Assembly: GCF_000264905.1 (NCBI RefSeq)
Contig: NW_006763131.1
Coordinates: 1,227,253 to 1,291,252, forward strand
Length of the DNA: 64,000 nt
From: Stereum hirsutum FP-91666 SS1
Taxonomy: Eukaryota > Basidiomycota > Agaricomycetes > Russulales > Stereaceae
Direction of reading: 5' to 3'
A program made the position numbers and the translations under genes. The notes below the pieces were generated by a model, which had not been told where the DNA came from, did no database searches, and was given only the letters and a program-made list of their open reading frames with translations. This document shows, one piece after another, positions 61,201 to 64,000 of this stretch (positions are counted from its first letter, which is position 1; each line of letters begins with the position of its first letter).

Positions 61201-64000
61201 CGAGGATGTTACCTGTAGATTCGTTGAGAGCTTGGAGCAAAAGCTTCTCAAGGGTACGGAGCCGGACGCGGAATTCACCCTGGACCTTCATCAAATCCGT
61301 TCGTTTTTGTTCGGTATCGGGACGTTCGACTTTGAGAACCTGGTCGAGGGACTGGCTCTGCAAACTGCTACGGGTCATGGTGAAGTTGACAAAGGTGACA
61401 CGACTGCAAATGTCGGGCGAGAATTCGACGGACGGGTCGCGAGTTGACAAGAACATCGTGAAGGAAGGCGAGAAGTCGATATCTTGACTGCCGAGACGAA
61501 TGAGGACACGACCACCGGTGCGACGAATCTCCTTGTTCAAGACAGCGTTCAGGATGGGATCGAGATGCTCGACGTCTTGAATGAGGAGCGGGTTACCGAA
61601 TCGGAGGGCGCTTTCCAAGACCTTCAGGAACGCCTCATCTAAGAAGCTAGTCACCGTGATCTTGCGATCCTTGTACTCGTTTAGTAGGAACGCCGTCGCC
61701 TGACCAGTAGGGTCGATGATGAGGGGGTATCGACTGAAGCGTTTGATCATGATAGCATTCTCCGTTTGAAGGTTGTCGGAAGGCAAGCCCTTCGACTGCC
61801 AGCTGAGGCGATCGTCGGCTGTCGATAAATACTCGGTGAAGGACAGCTCGGGCTTGAACTTGATATTCGCATCGACCAAGTGGCTCATCCACTCCTGCCA
61901 CATGCCCTCACGGTAGTGTTGGTCGAAGAAACCACCGTATGCGAGGAAGGCGGCGGATAGAAGAACGTCTCCGACGATGGTGCTCATCTCTGCGTCGAAT
62001 GTACGACTGCCCGACTCCCAACGTTCCCTCTCGGACGACAAACTGCCCAAAAGCTTCATACTACGGTCGACCTTGCCTTCGACGCGCTCCATCTCGGATT
62101 TGATGGACTGGGTCTCACTGATGAGCAGGGCGTATTCATCCTTGTACCGGGTGATACTGGCCTCCAGCTCGGCGATCATAGTGATGATTGTGGCGGCTTG
62201 GTTCTTCGTCTCCTTAGCCTGGTCCTCCAGAGATTGCACTTCGTTACGCAAAGGCTCGACCTTGTCCAAGATCTCAGAGAATTTCACTTGTGCGAGCACC
62301 CACTTGACCAAGGGACCGCAAGCCTTACTGGCACGATTGACAGTCTCGAAGTTGAACGAAGGTCGACTGAGGAAGTCCTTCTTCATGAGATCACGTAGCT
62401 GTTTGGTCATCTGGTTGGTCGTGTCGAAGTTCACGATGCGCTGGATGAAATCGTCACGACGAATGATACCCTGCACCGTACGCCAGCTGTCGATCTTGTG
62501 GCCCAGAACGGTACAAACGGACTCCATAGCGACTTTGACACCCTCGGGAGGATTGGCCATTGAACGCACTTCCTGGAGGTGTTGTTTCTTGATGTTGCTG
62601 ACGGCGGCTTGGGCATCGAGCACGGCGGGTTCGGCATCCGCGAGGTCAGCCATGACCACATTCCTACGCTGCGCGATGTGCTTGTCCTGTTCAACGAGCG
62701 CGGCTTGGATCTCAATAGACGCGGCCTTCTTCTGCTCGGCCTCCTGCTGGTCGGAAACCATCTGCTTCAACTTCTCGTTGGCCTCTGCGTTCTTCGCCTC
62801 CAGTTGAGTACGCTTGATGGCAAGACTCTTCCGAAGGTCCTCGACTTGGGTGACAGTGTCTCGAAGCTTATCGAGACCGACATGAAGATGGCGTTGCTGC
62901 TCCTCCAGCTCGTCGCGCTTCTCGCTGTATAGGCGGACGTAGTGGTTGATACTATACAAACCTTATCAGCCTAACTAAACGAGGGAACACAAAAGGAAAG
63001 CACTCACAAATCGAGATAGTGACGAGGGGTAACGTAGTTGTAACGGCCTTGGCGACGGCTGAGGCGTTGATTGATATTGTATAGCGACATATGGACGTGC
63101 ACCAAAGCATTGACCACAGCCGTACGATGAACAGGCGGCATAACCAGCTCCCTGTACGCGATGGGGAAGATCGCCGGCGGCGAGTATGACGACAGGTCCA
63201 AGTCGAGTGTGTGTGTAAACTCCATGCCGACTTGGAAGAAGGCCTGATCGGACCAGTCACCGAACCAATCGAGCACGCAACGATTGAACAAGGCGGGAGA
63301 GGTCGCAGCACGAGACGCCAAACCGTTCTCCGGAGGATTCATGGTGAAGACGACGTGGAGATTCTTCGCGACTTGTTGAGTGAACCAGCGATACAATTCT
63401 TCGTGAGAGTCCAGCATGAGACCATCGCGTTGCGAGCCTTCCTTGCAAGCGGTCATCAATGCCGAATGTTCATCGCCTTCGAATAGACCTGGAACTTCGG
63501 CGTTGGCCAAGAGTGTGTTCATGCGTTCAAGGAAACCAGAGTCAAGGACGTTCGACTCGTCCATGATGAAGCAAATCTTCTCCCCCTTGGTTCCAGCGCG
63601 CCGAAGGACCGTTCGCAAATCCTCGTCGAAATCGTCACCGGTGTACTTGTTCGAGACTTTGATCTGGAAGATGCTGAGACCATTCATCCATGCGACAAAA
63701 CGTGATAAGGTAGTCTGAAGATGGTGTGGTCAGTATACAGACATCACATTCATATGGTCGAATCGTACCTTTCCGCTACCACTGACACCAATGAGCAGCA
63801 GATGACCCTGAATCTGGCGGAAGACACGATCGATCCTGAGAACGTGGTCCAGGACATCGTTGAACAACACGAGCGGAACGTCGAGCTCTTCCTCGTAGAA
63901 AACGCGCAGACGAGCCTTGGTGTACTCTCGAAGAGTATCCCTGTCCACAGGAATGTAGTGCTTCGACGTCCAGTTCGAGAACAGGATTGGACGCGCAAGA
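58273..64000 (-). CDS. DYN1: Cytoplasmic dynein heavy chain, C-terminal motor half (5' cut by window end)
   Basis: Minus-end-directed microtubule motor. Eight exons are visible: 58273-58532, 58610-58891, 58949-59141, 59202-59365, 59430-60485, 60547-62951, 63008-63714, and 63769 to the edge. They give about 1,766 residues with the frame still open at 64000. From the N-terminal side: the end of AAA3 ([20 protein letters not shown]), AAA4 with Walker A GVSGSGK-TT split by an intron and Walker-B-like CFIMDESN, then [20 protein letters not shown] leading into the stalk coiled coil. The microtubule-binding tip region contains [23 protein letters not shown]5 follows ([34 protein letters not shown]), then AAA6 ([40 protein letters not shown]) and the C-terminal domain ([20 protein letters not shown]). 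No lesion was seen. One donor is GTCAGT (after 58949), acceptable but weaker. Confidence 0.97.

Noticed and set aside
61977..62807. 276-codon plus-strand open frame
   Set aside because: It is antisense to the stalk and coiled-coil exon of the dynein heavy chain; its Ser/Leu-rich translation is the mirror of charged helical codons.

Overview
The window is nuclear DNA of a filamentous basidiomycete, most likely an Agaricomycete. The reasons are: nearly every gene is split by short GT-AG introns, mostly 50-70 nt; the conserved proteins are fungal (CHS7 chitin synthase chaperone, MDV1 fission adaptor, PHO80-type cyclin, homoserine kinase, UTP18); and there is an integrase-like multi-exon gene of a type I associate with Agaricomycetes. 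No rRNA gene, convincing tRNA, CRISPR array or bacterial-style operon was seen. Intron-exon models below were built by eye from reading frame and splice signals; where exon lengths are listed, they sum to a whole number of codons.

Layout. 0.9-4.7 kb: two unrecognised, low-complexity or coiled-coil genes on the minus strand. 4.7-10.3 kb: mostly unassigned, with a fold-back inverted repeat at 6.2-6.7 kb. 10.4-12.1 kb: an intact seven-exon integrase/transposase-like gene. 14.2-17.1 kb: remains of a fungal transcription factor C-terminus running straight into a RhoGEF (DH-PH) C-terminal region. 18.6-26.7 kb: a compact housekeeping cluster of UTP18 (+), SPO22/ZIP4 (-) and a small four-exon membrane protein gene (+). 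26.7-43.3 kb: a gene-poor stretch whose only convincing gene is a cyclin (32.2-34.3 kb, -). 43.3-64 kb: gene-dense block of CHS7 (+), MDV1 (-), an unrecognised membrane protein (-), HSP90 co-chaperone p23 (+), glycerol-1-phosphatase (-), a secreted CBM19-like protein (+), homoserine kinase THR1 (+) and the motor half of cytoplasmic dynein heavy chain (-, cut by the window end).

The genes do not form one pathway. They are a typical unlinked fungal mix: ribosome biogenesis (UTP18), meiotic crossover control (ZIP4), cell wall (CHS7, CBM19-like secreted protein), mitochondrial fission (MDV1), chaperoning (p23), glycerol and threonine metabolism (GPP, THR1), microtubule transport (dynein) and Pho85-type signalling (cyclin). 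The less ordinary content lies in 6-17 kb (fold-back element, integrase-like gene with a complete D-D-E set, broken transcription factor/RhoGEF junction) and in the large empty tracts around the cyclin. I did not find convincing evidence of a new multi-gene system.
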